A stretch of 64,000 nucleotides of DNA from Pegoplata infirma (GCA_963921195.1 OY992539.1:39936518-40000517); one strand, 5' to 3'. Counted from the first letter of the stretch, positions 10,560 to 22,429 are shown. The notes: generated from the letters alone by a model not told the origin. Made by a program: numbers and translations.

Positions 10560-11660
10560 GGTCCACATTTTATGGTATTGTTATCTTCTTCACGATCGCG
10601 CTATGGCCACAATCGCTACTCCTCCATTGCAGTGTGCTATTGAGTCGAATTGCCAACGTAATCGCATACTGCTTACCCAATATGTCCAATGATATCAGGT
10701 GAAGGAGGATTTCTAATGCAGCCGGAGGTGTAGTACGAAGAGCACCAGTGACGCACATCAACGCCATTCTCTGTACCTTCGTGATAAAGACACAGTTCGC
10801 TTTTGTTTCTAAAGCAGGCCACCAGACAATAATTCCATACAGCAGAATTGGACGCACCTCTGCTGTATAGATCCAATGATCACCTTGAGAGCTAAAACCC
10901 CATCGTTTTCCAATGGTCCTTTTACAGGAATATAAAGCAATCGTTGCTTTTTTCACCCGTTCCACAATATTACGTCTGAAATTCAACTTCATATCTAGAA
11001 ATAATCCAAGATATTTGGCTCCATCTGAGAAGGTGATCAAAAGCTGTAATCTTTTTTTTCCTTGTAAACAAAACAAGCTCTGTTTTACTTGGATTAACTC
11101 CTAGAACACAGCCTTTGCCCAGTTAGACAGATCTTTCAAGGAACACTTAAGAATGTCCCTCAATGCTGTCAGATGCTTCCCCTTTACTGCCATCGCGACA
11201 TCGTCAGCATATGCGACAACTGGACAAACACGTACTTCTAGAGATAGTAGCATTGAGTTCAGTGCCAGGTTCCAAAGAAGAGGCGAAAGAACACCTCCCT
11301 GTTGTTTGCCCCTATAGACAAATCTAGATATGACAGACGCTCCCAATTCTGACGTTATACGTCTACCGTGCCACATACAATCAGTCGCATTGAAGATATC
11401 TAGAGCAACCACTTTACTTTCTCCCAAATTATAAATCGAACGATTCCAACTTTCCGAAACGGCAACTGGTGTCCCGCAGAACTAGTTTTGCGAAAACCAT
11501 ACTTTCGATCGCTTAAAAGAGAGTTAGCCTTCATATACTTCAAAAGATGGCAATTTACCATGCTCTCCATCATCTTCGAGAGCGCAGAGCATATTGTGAT
11601 TGTGCGGTAATTATCAGAGTTGTTGGCCGGAATCTTTATAGGAATTTGCTGTATATTGAA
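10560..11660 (-). pseudogene. Reverse transcriptase region of an I/LOA-like element
   Basis: On the minus strand the region opens with a NYRTITICSALSKMMESMVN-type block, then SLLSDRKYGFRKTSSAG, which are RT finger motifs. VVALDIFNATDCMWHG follows, a decayed form of the ALDI.GAFD catalytic block in which the last Asp lies in a changed context. Next are QQGGVLSPLLWNLALNSMLL, then VVAYADDVAMAVKG with an intact ADD pair, then AKYLGLFLDMKLNFRRNIVE, WIYTAEVRPILLYGIIVWW and CVTGALRTTPPAALEILLHL from the thumb. At least three frame breaks lie between these blocks. The family reverse-transcribes its own RNA at a chromosomal nick. This copy is a fossil. Its neighbour downstream on the same strand is the RNase H part of the same element. 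Confidence 0.8.
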
Positions 11661-12579
11661 AAACTACCAACAAGGTAAAAGACTTCCGCACGCTATGACG
11701 CAATAAGGAGGTTAGACAGTGGACGTCCTAACGTCGAACAGCAGTGTTTCCGTGCCAGTGCTGGTATACCATCCGGTTACTGTGCCTTATTTACTTTTAC
11801 ATCCGCAAGAACCCTTTTAAATAGTGTTTTCGATACAAGTAGAATCATCGATATTCAATTGGAACTTACAAACTACAATTAAAATCTTCGAATTTCAATT
11901 ATTATTTTAAAAATTACATCTGCAAATGGTGTAGAACTAGTTCTGTAACTACTATGAAACCATCTATTTCCATTATTTTCGATCATATTATCCATATTAA
12001 ATCAATGCTGTAAAGTAGTAGTACTAGTGGAGCAGAACAGGGTGTAGTTTGTAAAAGGGCAACATGTGAAATAAAAATAAAATGATAAAGAGCAGAGGAA
12101 AATTATGGAAAAACACGCAAAAGTCGAAAGCCAGCAATAACACAAACAACACCAGCAAAATAGCAAATCTTTTAGCAATGAAATGAAAAACAAGCCATTG
12201 GGCGCCATTTGATTTTTTTAATACATATTTTTGGTTGTTGTCAGTAATATAATTTTTTTTTTTTTACTTTTTTTTTCTTCTAAACAAAACTTTTTTTTAT
12301 GCTTTAGTGTTGTGTATATTGGTGGCATAGAAAAATTGGCGAGAATTGCGAGAAGTTGTTCGTGTGATGCAGCGATGTCTTCCGTTTCCGGTAAAAACAG
12401 CACCACTGTAACCAGGAAAGAAAACTTTTCATACTCGTTGATGTTTTTACTGTTGCTTAAGTGGGGTAATTGATAATGATTTAAAGTGATAAGGAAAAAA
12501 TACTTATTTTTTGAGAAAATTCAAATATGACTTTAATACTTTGTTTCGCTATTAAAATACTATACCATTTCAACACCAT
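11661..12579. other. Unassigned sequence upstream of the I/LOA-like remnant
   Basis: No gene was supported. Short open frames near 12000-12470 are low complexity (Phe/Ser-rich from poly-T). A few copies of the AATTTCAATT/AACTACAATT motif near 11860-11900 resemble the 21-bp minisatellite at 17270-17890. Confidence 0.35.
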
Positions 12580-12765
12580 TTACAGATGTAATTCGAAAAC
12601 TATCAATTTTAATTCGAAGATTCTACTTGTAATCCGAAATTTTCATTTTTAACTTGAATATCCCATTTTCATTTAAAGACTTTATTTGTAATTCGAAGAT
12701 TCTATTTGCAATTCGAAGATTTGATATGAAATTTAAATATTTTACGTGAAAAAATCCTTAATTTT
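12580..12765. repeat. Short block of the AATTCGAAGATTCTA minisatellite
   Basis: Units such as TAATTCGAAGATTCTACTTG and TGCAATTCGAAGATTTG repeat about every 20-25 bp. They are the same sequence, mostly in the opposite orientation, as the array at 17270-17890. Confidence 0.6.
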
Positions 12766-12884
12766 CTCCAAACCTTGATGTGACGGAAATGTTTTGAGAC
12801 CGGATTTTTGACTAGCACAACTATTGTAATCAAGTGTATACTGTCACGTCCAAGTCGCATTTTCAATGTTAAGTAGTGCTATCT

Positions 12885-13220
12885 ATTCAATTGAAATTTA
12901 AAAAGAATCAATTAAAATTCGAAATCTTTAGGAACTATTCATTTCATATTTATGAACTATGACACATAGTTCAGAAAAGTTATAGTTTAATTAAATTTCG
13001 TTCATAAACTAAAAAGCTCTAATATGATTTTCAAATTTAGTTAATTATCTATTTAATCAAGAAAGATCAATTGAAATTAGAAGATTTAAAGAACTATGCA
13101 TTTCATATTCATGAACTATGTCACATAGTTCTCAGAATTGATGGTCAAATTTAACTACGCTCATGAACTATACAACTCTTAAATTATTTTTAAATTAAGT
13201 TACTTATAAATTCTCCCTCC
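12885..13220. repeat. Tandem duplication of about 159 bp
   Basis: GAACTATTCATTTCATATTT and ATGAACTATGACACATAGTT at 12932 recur as GAACTATGCATTTCATATTC and ATGAACTATGTCACATAGTT at 13091, an offset of 159 bp, with flanking sequence also alike. Two units only, each AT-rich and without a gene. Confidence 0.65.
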
Positions 13221-13289
13221 CCTGAATAATAACATTTATACCAACATATTCATATATTTTTATGTTTGGTTAAATATTCTGACAAACGG

Positions 13290-13327
13290 TTGAATGGTCG
13301 GACGGATGAACGGACGGACGGACGGAC
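13290..13327. repeat. GGAC microsatellite
   Basis: Several GGAC/GGAT tetranucleotides in a row (GGACGGATGAACGGACGGAC and onward). The same tract type forms the GTCCGTCTGTC block of the DINE-like elements, so this may be the relic of one. Confidence 0.6.
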
Positions 13328-13734
13328 AAACATAGCTATATGTTCGCAGTAACACTAGCTTAAAAAGTTGAGGAGACAACAACCAAAAAAAAATATCAAA
13401 CCAAAAAAAGGACACATATTTTGGCTCCGCTTGCTTTACTATTTAGGTTAAAATGCTAAACCAGAGCCAAAGCCACCACATTTAGTTTTTAACATAGTAA
13501 ATCTCTAAAGATTTTTACATACTACGTACAGCTCAAACTCAACTATGTATGTAGTTTTTTGTAATTTTTTTTTTTAGAAAGCCACAACTATTTGAATTGA
13601 GCAAATGTATAAAGGATATCTGCAGATACTACGAGTTATTTGAATAAGGAAGGAACAGTTTTCGCCATAATTAGTTCATATTAATTCTGCTGGTGGATAG
13701 TACATTCCTAATTTCAAGTTTCTAGTGAAATTAT

Positions 13735-15765
13735 TTCTTAAGATAAAAAAGTGCCAAATAACACTTTTTCACCCTTTAGAATCGGAATTTCCATTTTTTT
13801 TTTTAAAGAAGACAAAGTTTACTTTTCCCCCTCGAAGAATCAGAACTTTGTAAAAATCGCATTTGTCACATATTTTTCCTCCAAATTTAGAAATATTATT
13901 AAAGTACCTTTTTTACTCTTTTTACGCCATTAATATCGAAATTTCTAAGAGGTGCTTTTTCAAAATGTTTGTTCTGCAGGTGGACCGTACATTCCCAATT
14001 TCAAGTTTCTAGTTTCTAACACTTTTCCCCCCTTTTTCACCATTTAGAATCGGAATTTCCAAATTTTACTTTAGAAAAAAAAAACAAGTAAGAGTTTAAA
14101 ATTCGTCTGTGCTGAGTCTTTGATACGCTCCAACATGTTAACAAATAAAAAAAAAAAATACAGAGACGTCTTTTTTGGGGTGGGGGTGTCAAGCAGAGGT
14201 CATTGGGGGTCACTTCCCCCTTGCGATTTGTGTTTACAAATTTATTTATTATACTTTTTACGCTTAAGTTATACAATTTAATCCTTATTAAAATCAATTT
14301 TTTATATCCACGCCCACAAAAAAGGGCGAACCAAAAAAAAAAACACAAATTTTCTAATCCCCGAGGTCGAAATGTAGAACTGAGAACTTTTTCCGTCATT
14401 AAAATGTTCCAATGGTTAAAAAAGTAAAATAAAACCGGTAAAAAATTTTGTTTTGTTTTAGTTTCTCAGGGGGAAACTTTTTTCCCCTGGCCCGATTTTG
14501 CCCATCTTAGAACTTAACGAGCCTATGACCATAAGACATATTTGTACCAAACTTCAGGAGCATATCTCTTTAATTTTGGACTGTATCGTGTCTTCCACAG
14601 ACAGACGGACGGGCTGACATCGCTAGAATATCTTAGAATCGATCACTGATTAACAATATCTATACATTTTGGGGTCCTAGACCGATATTTCGATGCGTTA
14701 CACACAGAATAACAAAGTGAGTATACCCCCATTTTGTGGTTGGAGGGTATATAAAGACAAAGTTCACTTATTCCCCCTCCAGGAATCAGAACTTTGTAAA
14801 AATCACATTTGTCAGAAATTTTTCCGCTTTATTTTTACTCCAAACATAGAAATATTAATAAAATACTTTTTAGAAATTTCGATATTAATGGGGGTCATTA
14901 ATATCGAAATTTCTAAAAAGTAATTTTTTTAAATGTTTTTTCTACTGGAGAATCCTTCGTTCCAAATTTTAAGACTCTGGGTTATTAATTCAGAAGATAG
15001 AAAAAGTACCAAAGTATATATTTTTTTAGCCGTTTTGACTCCATTAAATTGGGATTCCTCAAAACCTACATTTTTGGCATGTACGATCCTCTAACCGAAA
15101 TGACATTTTAAAAAGGTACCTTTTGCAACATTTGATTTTTTTTTGGTAAGAAGGTAAAAAATTACTTTGGTACTTTTTCTATCTCCTGAAAAGATGTTTC
15201 GAGAAACTGCCACTATTTAGAATGTTTTTCTATTGGATAATCCTTCTGTTCAAATTTCAAGACTTTGTACCATTACTTTAGGAGATAGAAAAAGTACCAA
15301 AGCTCCCATTTTTACCCTTTAAAAGGTACATTTTTATCTTTCAATTTTTAAAGAGGTAAAACAGGTAAATAAATATTACTTCGGTACTTTTTACATTTCC
15401 TGAAATAATGTTTCGAGAAATTTGAAATAGTACTAACTATTATTTTAGGAGATCGATAAAGAAACAAAAATTTTTTTTAACGGCATTGTACCGTCTAAGA
15501 ATCGGAACATCCAAAAAGTACTTTTTAAGAATCTTTTATTTTGCGTTGTATAATCCTTTAATCCAAATAATCAAGTTTTTATGACCATTTTTTTAGAAGA
15601 TCGTAAAATAGATTCAAAGAACACTAATTTATCCTCCTAGCATCAATTAAAACTTTCCAACAAGCCAATTAGTCAGATAATTTTCCCGCTTAGAGTACCC
15701 TTTTTAGAATTTTTCGGCTGGAGGATCCTACACGTTAAAATTAAAGTCTCTTGGACCATTATATT
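13735..15765. repeat. 'AAAGTACCAAAG' dispersed repeat cluster
   Basis: Recurring blocks include AGGAGATAGAAAAAGTACCA, TTTAGAATCGGAATTTCC, AAGACAAAGTTTACTTTTCC and TATCTCCTGAAATAATGTTT, in both orientations and at irregular spacing. The same blocks occur at 16775-17215 and 41090-41660, and as a short piece near 4600-4690. No coding potential. The cluster is interrupted by a DINE-like element at 14085-14751. The flanks on either side (TTTTACTTTAG and AAGACAAAGTTCACTT) match the uninterrupted copy near 13790. Confidence 0.65.
14085..14751 (-). mobile_element. DINE-1/INE-1-like non-autonomous Helitron-type element (copy 1)
   Basis: On the minus strand it begins TATACCCTCCAACCACAAAA, then GGGGGTATAC, a terminal hairpin. 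It continues with TGTGTAACGCATCGAAATAT, GACCCC and CCGTCTGTCTGTGG, and ends ACTCTTACTTG before a run of T. The same order occurs in the copies at 22672, 28174, 40380 and 62970. From memory, Drosophila INE-1/DINE-1 has this architecture: a 5' TATACCC...GGGTATA hairpin, a CCGTCTGTC block, a 3' hairpin and a CTTG-type end in T-rich DNA. There is no coding capacity. A 120-codon minus frame inside is a repeat shadow. No target duplication, as expected for Helitrons. Confidence 0.75.
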
Positions 15766-15769
15766 AAGA

Positions 15770-16766
15770 AAACTTAAAATGGAGTTATCTCGGAAACTAA
15801 GCCAGATAGAACAAAATGGAGGCCATTTTTGGTTATCACATGTAGTCTTCACATGTGTGAACCCTAATGGGTCCTAACTTTGGATCCAAAAAAGTCCAAA
15901 AGTATTTTTGTAGCTTTTAACATTCTTAGAAATATTACTAAATTGCAATGTACCTTATGAGTTGTGTATTAATTGTGTTTATATATTGTTGGACTGTATA
16001 TTTTATAACTGAATTTTTATTTAGTTCGGTTTGAGTCCATATTAATTATTTCTGAGAAATAATAATTGTTGTACAATGAGAAAATCTGAAAAAAATCAAG
16101 TGACAATACAATACAACTCTGTTAAAAGTTAGGATGGATTAAGTTTCTGCCAAATGAATACAACACGAATTAATGGTGAATACGGGTTATTCAACACAAA
16201 GAGGAGTAATTCCAATTCTTAATTTCTTCAAAAGTTTCATTTAAATGGCTAATTTTAATCTGACACACATTAAGTGTGTGGCAATCGAAGGAGTGCTGAT
16301 GATGGAAGGGTGGCATCTTCCGAAAGCTGTCGACATCTCCACTTAGCCTGTGTTGTCACTTGATTTTTTTCAGATTTTCTCATTGTACAACAATTATTAT
16401 TTCTCAGAAATAATTAATATGGACTCAAACCGAACTAAATAAAAATTCAGTTATCGAGTTTTTTAATTCTCAAAACCTCAGTGGTCCCCTAAAATCACTG
16501 CAGAGCGAAACGGACACAAATTTTGGATCAAAAACTATTACGATTTTTAAGGGACCCAACTAGGTCTAGGCCCATCGGGGTCTGGACCTATCGGGTCCGA
16601 ACCCAATGGCGTCCTCAAAAGTGTATGAACTAAGTTGAAATAAAATAAATTTCAGTTACTAATTTTTGCTAACTTTACCAAAAAAATTGTGGGTTCAAAA
16701 TCAGCAAATTTTTTTGAAGGTTTACAAGCTTTTTTTGCTAACATTACAGTTTTTTTTTTTTGAGTG
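15770..16766 (-). mobile_element. TA-flanked CACTCAAAA-family element, one end missing
   Basis: Reversed, it starts CACTCAAAAAAAAAAAACTG, then TAATGTTAGCAAAAAAAGC, and contains GGGTCCAGACCCCGATGG-type blocks. These match the full copy at 28965-30099 and the chimeric copy at 22536-24339. TA follows at 16767-16768. The opposite end is lost in the 'AAAGTACC' cluster near 15768. A separate hairpin element at 16010-16458 interrupts it. Confidence 0.65.
16010..16458. mobile_element. Hairpin MITE inside the CACTCAAAA-family copy
   Basis: The arms read ACTGAATTTTTATTTAGTTC then GGTTTGAGTCC at the left, with the exact reverse complement at the right (16362-16458). Arms are about 95 bp with a loop of about 250 bp. 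The flanks differ by a deletion from sister copies, so the target duplication cannot be read. Confidence 0.65.
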
Positions 16767-16774
16767 TACAATCT

Positions 16775-17215
16775 AACTATCAAGTTTCTAGAAACAATAC
16801 TTCAGGAAATATAAAAAAGTATCAAAAACACTTTTTATCCTCCTAGAATCGGAAAATCCTTAAAACCACTTTTGACAAAAAAAAATCCATTTCCAAAAAG
16901 TACTTTTTTGAGAAATTCCTATTCTAAGGAGACAAATGATAAAAACGGTTACTTTGGTACCTTTTCTATCTCCTAAAATAATGATCCTAGAGTATTGAAA
17001 TTTGAAATGTTGGATCCAGTGAAAATGAAATTCCGAAACAAGTACTTTTTGGGAAATTCCTATTCTAAGGAGACAAAGGCTAAAAACTGTTGCTTTGGTA
17101 CCTTTTCTATCTCTTAAAATAATGATCCTAGAGTGTTGAAATTTGAAATGTCAGATCCTCCAGCAGAAAAAAGTTATATTTCAGTACTTTTTGCATCTTC
17201 TGAAATAATCTAAAA
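16775..17215. repeat. 'AAAGTACCAAAG' dispersed repeats
   Basis: Two near-identical units (CTTTTCTATCTCCTAAAATA, ATGATCCTAGAGTATTGAAA at about 16967 and about 17105) lie about 140 bp apart, with the same blocks as the cluster at 13735-15765. Confidence 0.6.
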
Positions 17216-17269
17216 AATTGTATTTCGAAAAACATAATTGTAATGCGAAAGAGATTAATTGAAATTTGA

Positions 17270-17890
17270 AAAAGATCAATTTTAATTTTAATGCGACGAT
17301 TCTATTTGATTCTATTTTGAATTACAATTGATCTTTTTCGAATTTCAATTGGAATCTTCGAATTACAATTGATCTTTTTCAAAGTTTAATTAATATTTTT
17401 CGCCTTACATTCGAATCACAATTGATTTTTCCAAATTAATTTTTTTTTAAATCAATATTTCAGGAGATGCAAAAAGTACCAAAGTGTAATCTTTTTCTGC
17501 AAGAGGATTCAACATTTGATCTTTTTCAAATTATAACTGATCTTTTACAAATTTTAATTGCTATTTTTCAAATTAGAATTGATCTTCTTCAAATTACAAT
17601 TGAAATCTTCGAATAACAATTGATCTTTATCCAATTTCAATTGATATTTATTAAATTACAATTGATATTTTTCGAATTACAATTGATCTTTTTCGAATTA
17701 CAATTAATCCTTTTCGAATTACAATTAGAATTTTCAAATTATAAATGTAATTTTCTACTTGTAATTCGAAAATTCCAATTGTAATTCGAAGATTCTACTT
17801 GTTATTTGAAAATTCCATTTGTAATTCGAATCTTTGAATTGCATTTGTTGTTTTTCGAATTACAGATGAATATTTTGGATTCTTAATCAA
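17270..17890. repeat. 21-bp AT-rich minisatellite with an orientation switch
   Basis: The repeating unit is close to GAATTACAATTGATCTTTTTC, about 21 bp, with variants of 20-24 bp. About 25-28 units are present. Near 17745 the unit changes to its reverse complement (TTGTAATTCGAAAATTCCAA, GTAATTCGAAGATTCTACTT). Smaller blocks of the same unit are at 12580-12765. Confidence 0.7.
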
Positions 17891-18486
17891 ATCTATTACA
17901 GTGTATATTTCGCACACACATAAATCTGAGTGTGTTTGTGTGTTGGTATATCATTTTCCATTTTCCCTCTACTTAACATAGTAGTTTTTTTTTTTTTGTT
18001 TCGTGTTTTTGACCATATTTGAATATCCATTAGAATGTAGTTATAACTGATTTGCCAAAAACCAAGTTAAGAAGAAACAAAACAAAAAACAAATACTTTT
18101 ACAAGGATGAGGAAAGGGAGAAGGATAAGGAAATACAACGAACGCCATGGATATTTTTTAGAATCCCTTATTGTACAATAGTTGCTGCTGCTGCTGCTTT
18201 GTGCATGTGTGATTTATGGTACGCGTGAGAATTTATGCAAACAATCACATATTTATCAGAAACCAAACACATTTGTAGATTCATTTTAAAAACTACGTAT
18301 ATAGAGTACATATGCAGACACAAAAAAACTTTTTTTTTCGTTTTGGCTTCTAGTCTAAACATCATACATCATTAGACAGTTTTTGGCCAAAATAAGAAAA
18401 TTGTTGTCAAAAGAGAAAACAATTTATTAAGAAAACAATAGAACATTTTTTAGGTTTTTTTTTGTTTTGTAAGTTATTTAGAAAAA
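17891..18486. other. Unassigned AT-rich sequence
   Basis: No gene. Contains a short (GCT)n-type run near 18181-18197 and T-rich tracts. Confidence 0.35.
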
Positions 18487-20569
18487 CTGCTCATTAGACC
18501 ACCCAAATTTGCAAAAGTATATTTTTGTTCGCTCCACCGGCAGTTTTTGATAGATTGGCCATAAAAAATAATATCTGTGTAAGAACGGGATCTCTCGGTT
18601 GCATACAGGCCAGTCGATTTGAACTTTTGACCCCAAAAGTGACCCAAAAGCACTACAAAGCTTTTAAGTGCCATAACTCTTAAAATATGCGTTTTTCCAA
18701 AAAATACTATATAAGTTTTATTTTGCAGAATAAGAAAGCAAACATTTCCTTCATACAAATTTTTAGCCTAAGTCTAAGACATCGTGGTGTTTTTGGCGGT
18801 TAAAATAAAAATGTATGTGAAGACTTCATTTAAAACCCTCGTTAAAATTTGGACGGAGACTCAAATAGTCGGTATCCATTATTTTGTAGAGTAAGATATG
18901 TAGTTTTCATAAACCAATTACATTTGGAATTTATATGGGTAATTTCATTACAGAAGAGCCCAAAGCTGACTTTGAAGTTTTGATTATCCAAATGCTGTAT
19001 ACAAATTTGTAAAATTACTTTATTTTAAACGACCCTCGTTAAAATTTTAATGGATTACAGTCGGTTTCCATGATTTTGAAGAGTTAAAAATGCAGATTTC
19101 AAACAAGTGTTGAAAAGTAGAGGCATTTTTAGCATTAATTGAAAACATGTTAGCAATTACTATATGAAAAATACTTGGCATATTATTACTTTTGAACTTG
19201 AAGAATAAAAAAATGTTATTACAGTAGAAAATTTCAATGAATTTCATGATTCGGATTGTATTTAAGTGGTCTGCCACACGTTAGATGCTTGGGGAAGTTT
19301 TAATAACTTGGCTGATTTTCAACCGATTTTAGTTTTTAGTACCTTATTAGAGAGGCATTTTACTCCAAATCTAAATTCTTTAACCACCTGAATTCAAATT
19401 TAACTTAAAATACAAAAAAAAAAATGAGAAAGCTGAAAAAAATCATATTTTTCCTTGTAATCCGTTTTTTAAAATTCAAGGCCGATGCGGGACGCCTTAC
19501 CCATGTCCAAAAAACCTAAATTTTTATGAGACATATTTTTACCAACAAATGAATGTATCTAGGGTAAGTTATGGTTAATGTCTTCCAATTTAATTATTTT
19601 GGAGCACCATATAAAATATACCAGAGTCTAAAAAAAAAACTGCAATTTTCAAAATTTGAAAAAAATAGAACTAATTGTGCCCACATCTCGAATTATGGAT
19701 TAAAAATTGTGTAATTTAGAGTAGAATTTTTAGACTTTAACAAAAAAAAATTGAAGGTTTCGGACTTTTTCAAAAATTCGATTTTAATTTTATACGTTAA
19801 AAAATAAGTGATAATTAATTCGAACAATTTTTAAATATTTTTTTTCTAAAACTACATTTAAATACCAACAAAACGTCGTCCAACTTATTGTAAGATATCT
19901 ATATTTTTTACTGGTCAAAATTAATGGAAAATTTCAATTTTTTATTTTTTTTTTTTTTTGAAAAAAAAAACGCCATTTTAAAAAATTGATTACTCAACAC
20001 CAACTTGGTATAAAAGTCTGAAAATTTGAGTGAAAGTTGCATTTAATACGTACTAAAATATATCAAAAAAAATTAATCGAAAGGGGTAGGGTCTAAAAGT
20101 GAGTGATTTGGCTTGGAATTCCCCAAATATTTTCCAAAAAGTACACATCTAACTCTTCAAAATCATGGAAACCGATTGTAATCCGTTAAAATTTTGACGA
20201 GGGTCGTTTAAAATAAAGTAATTTTACAAATTTGTATACAGCATTTGGATAATCAAAACTTCAAAGTCAGCTTTGGGCTCTTCTGTAATGAAATTACCCA
20301 TATAAATTCCAAATGTAATTGGTTTATGAAAACTACATATCTTACTCTACAAAATAATGGATACCGACTATTTGAGTCTCCGTCCAAATTTTAACGAGTG
20401 TCGTTTTAAATGAAGTCTTCACATAAATTTTTATTTTAACCGCCAAAAACACCACGATGTCTTAGACTTAGGCTAAAAATTTGTATGAAGGAAATGTTTG
20501 CTTTCTTATTCTGCAAAATAAAACTTATATAGTATTTTTTGGAAAAACGCATATTTTAAGAGTTATGGC

Positions 20570-22010
20570 TAGGGTTTCTAAATTCCCGGACTTTTTCAAT
20601 TCCCGGGAAATCGTTTTAAAAAAATCGTATTCGGGAATTCCCGGGAATTTTTTAATTAAAACAAATTTTGAACTTTACCATATAAAAATTGTTATATTAC
20701 AAATTATGGTCGAATTTTCCAATTTAAAACCATTTTAGATGAATTCTTTCGTAAAATAGTTTTACTAACCTCTAAAATATACGTAGAAAGTTCATAAAAT
20801 CTATTTTTTGTAGAAATAGTTTACCTTATCACAGTTTTAGTATTTGCATTTACGTATTTCCACTCCATGCAAAATTGTTCACAATTCGGAAATACCCGAT
20901 TTTGCTTCAAATGCGGTTTTAATAACTTTTTGGAAATTTTTCTAATTTTGACTACGCCAACCGTAAGAAAATTATATATTTAAGATATATTTAATTAAAC
21001 TTTCGAATTATTAAAATTAATTGGTTTAAGGCATTCCGGCCAAAATGTGAAAACCAATTTACAATATAACCATTGTAACGACGTATTTTACTGGTTGCTG
21101 GGATAGAACTCGCGGCGGCCAAAATATTTTTTTTACGGCCGATAGATATCAGGCTTTTACTTCATATATGAAATAGTAAGCTGAAAACCATGTTTGTTAT
21201 ATATTTTTTTTAAATATCGATATTTTTGTTTAAGCACTATTTTTGTTTAAACCCTTGCAAAATAATGTAAGAGACAAAAAAGTTGAAAGAAAGTATGAAG
21301 TGAGATTGAGATTGCTAGAAATAGAATTGTAGTGTTGGAAACTGTCAAAATTTATTCTGTAGAAACTATAAATATTCACATATATAAAAAACAGTTTTCA
21401 TTAACAAGACAAACCAACATTTAAAATCCTACTGATGATGACACTAACTGGGGTGTTTGAAACCGGTATAGGAAATACCAGAAATGTCTATAATTTTTAG
21501 AAATTCAATTTTTCTTCTGCATTTTTTCAAGGGTTCATATAACAAAAATAATTAGAGCCCGTGCTCGATCTGCACTTACAGAAAAAATCAAATAACACTA
21601 TAAAGATTGTTGTTCTGAATATGAAATACTAAATTTCGTAAAAGAGAAATCATTGGAATTTTAGATTAAAAAATTTTTTGCCGATTTGCAACCAACATTT
21701 GAAGTGAAATTTAGTTCGATTCCGTATTTTGTCACGCAATCGATTAAAGAAAAATAATTATTAGGCCTAAATAATATGCAAGCTGAAGCATATCCTCAAT
21801 AGTTTTGCTTTAAAAATTTTAATTCTTTCAAAGTTTTAATGTCATTTTTATTAAATCATTTCAGATTGTGTTAAAAATGTCTAAATTAAATATATTTTTA
21901 TTAAAAAATTAGCTTCGAATTCCCGAAATTTCCCGAAGAAAAAATCCCGGGATTTTAAGAAAAATTTTTCCCGGGAATTCCCGGGAAATTTTTCCCGAAT
22001 AGAAACCCTA
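20570..22010. mobile_element. Nested hAT-type element, 8-bp target duplication GTTATGGC
   Basis: It starts TAGGGTTTCTAAATTCCCGG and ends TTCCCGAATAGAAACCCTA. GTTATGGC lies on both sides (20562-20569 and 22011-22018). The uninterrupted left arm of the host palindrome (GTGCCATAACTCTTAAAATA near 18670, reversed) confirms the pre-insertion site. The subterminal regions carry clusters of CCCGGGAATTCCCGGG palindromes at both ends, plausible transposase-binding repeats. At 1441 bp it is too small for a full hAT transposase, and none was seen. Confidence 0.9.
21250..21592 (+). repeat. 343-bp segment shared (inverted) with 26306-26655
   Basis: ACCCTTGCAAAATAATGTAA, then CTACTGATGATGACACTAAC, GTTTGAAACCGGTATAGG and TAGAGCCCGTGCTCGATCTG are found in reverse complement, about 90% alike by eye, at 26306-26655. 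The two copies sit in different element contexts. CCCTTGCAAAA near one side and TTTTTCAAGGG within it give a weak inverted pair. Confidence 0.7.
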
Positions 22011-22429
22011 GTTATGGCACTTAAAGGCTTTGTAGTGCTTTTGGGTCACTTTTGGGGTCAAAAGTTCAAATCGACTGGCCTGTATGCAACTGAGAGATCC
22101 AGTTCTTGCACAGATATTATTTTTTATGGCCAATCTATCAGAAACTGCCGGTGGAGCGAACAAAAAAATACTTTTGCAAATCCCATACATTTTTTGGGTG
22201 GTCTACTGCTCATGTTCAAAAATCTATAATTGAATTTTTATTTTAACTTTTGTTTTTTTTTTATATTTGTAGACAAAACGTGTCCTTTTAACCAGGCAAT
22301 TGAATGGTAGATTTTTGTTGGTGTTTTTTAAATCTCATGGACAATCATGTGTAGGTATGAAAATTCTTAAAATTATTAGGCATAAGTGGTTTAGGACAAA
22401 GTTTGAAACCAAATTTTTTTTTAAACAAG

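Larger units (their letters stand above)
9530..11660 (-). mobile_element. I/LOA-like non-LTR retrotransposon, 5'-truncated and decayed
   Basis: Reading on the minus strand from 11660 to 9530, the order is RT fingers, RT palm with YADD, RT thumb, RNase H, and a C-terminal Cys/His motif. RT followed by RNase H on one polyprotein is typical of I-group non-LTR elements (I, LOA, R1-related clades). The wording of the RT blocks looks most like LOA to me, from memory rather than a search. The endonuclease half is missing, and at least five frameshifts or stops break the ORF. It is more complete than the five other I/LOA-like fragments near 54-63 kb. Confidence 0.75.
18495..22205. mobile_element. Large hAT-type foldback element with perfect 8-bp target duplication
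   Basis: The ends are TAGACCACCCAAA and TTTGGGTGGTCTA. The 8 bp just outside are CTGCTCAT at both 18487-18494 and 22206-22213, the duplication length of the hAT superfamily. The left arm (18495 to about 19310) is the reverse complement of the right arm (about 20150 to 22205). The right arm is itself split by a second hAT-type element (20570-22010). Without that insert the element is about 2.26 kb, with a loop of about 0.8 kb and no transposase. Frames such as the one at 18474-18758 are mirrored in the other arm (20481 and 22014 onward), so they are palindrome effects rather than genes. Confidence 0.9.

Noticed and set aside
13290..13327. Telomere-like or functional tetranucleotide repeat
   Set aside because: GGAC/GGAT is most likely part of the CCGTCTGTC-type block of a worn DINE-like element.
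14037..14399. 120-codon minus-strand frame
   Set aside because: It lies in a DINE-like element and its flank, and other copies of the element do not keep the frame.
22014..22229. 71-codon frame with a mirrored counterpart at 18474-18758
   Set aside because: Both are the two arms of the same hAT-type palindrome, so openness is not independent evidence of coding.
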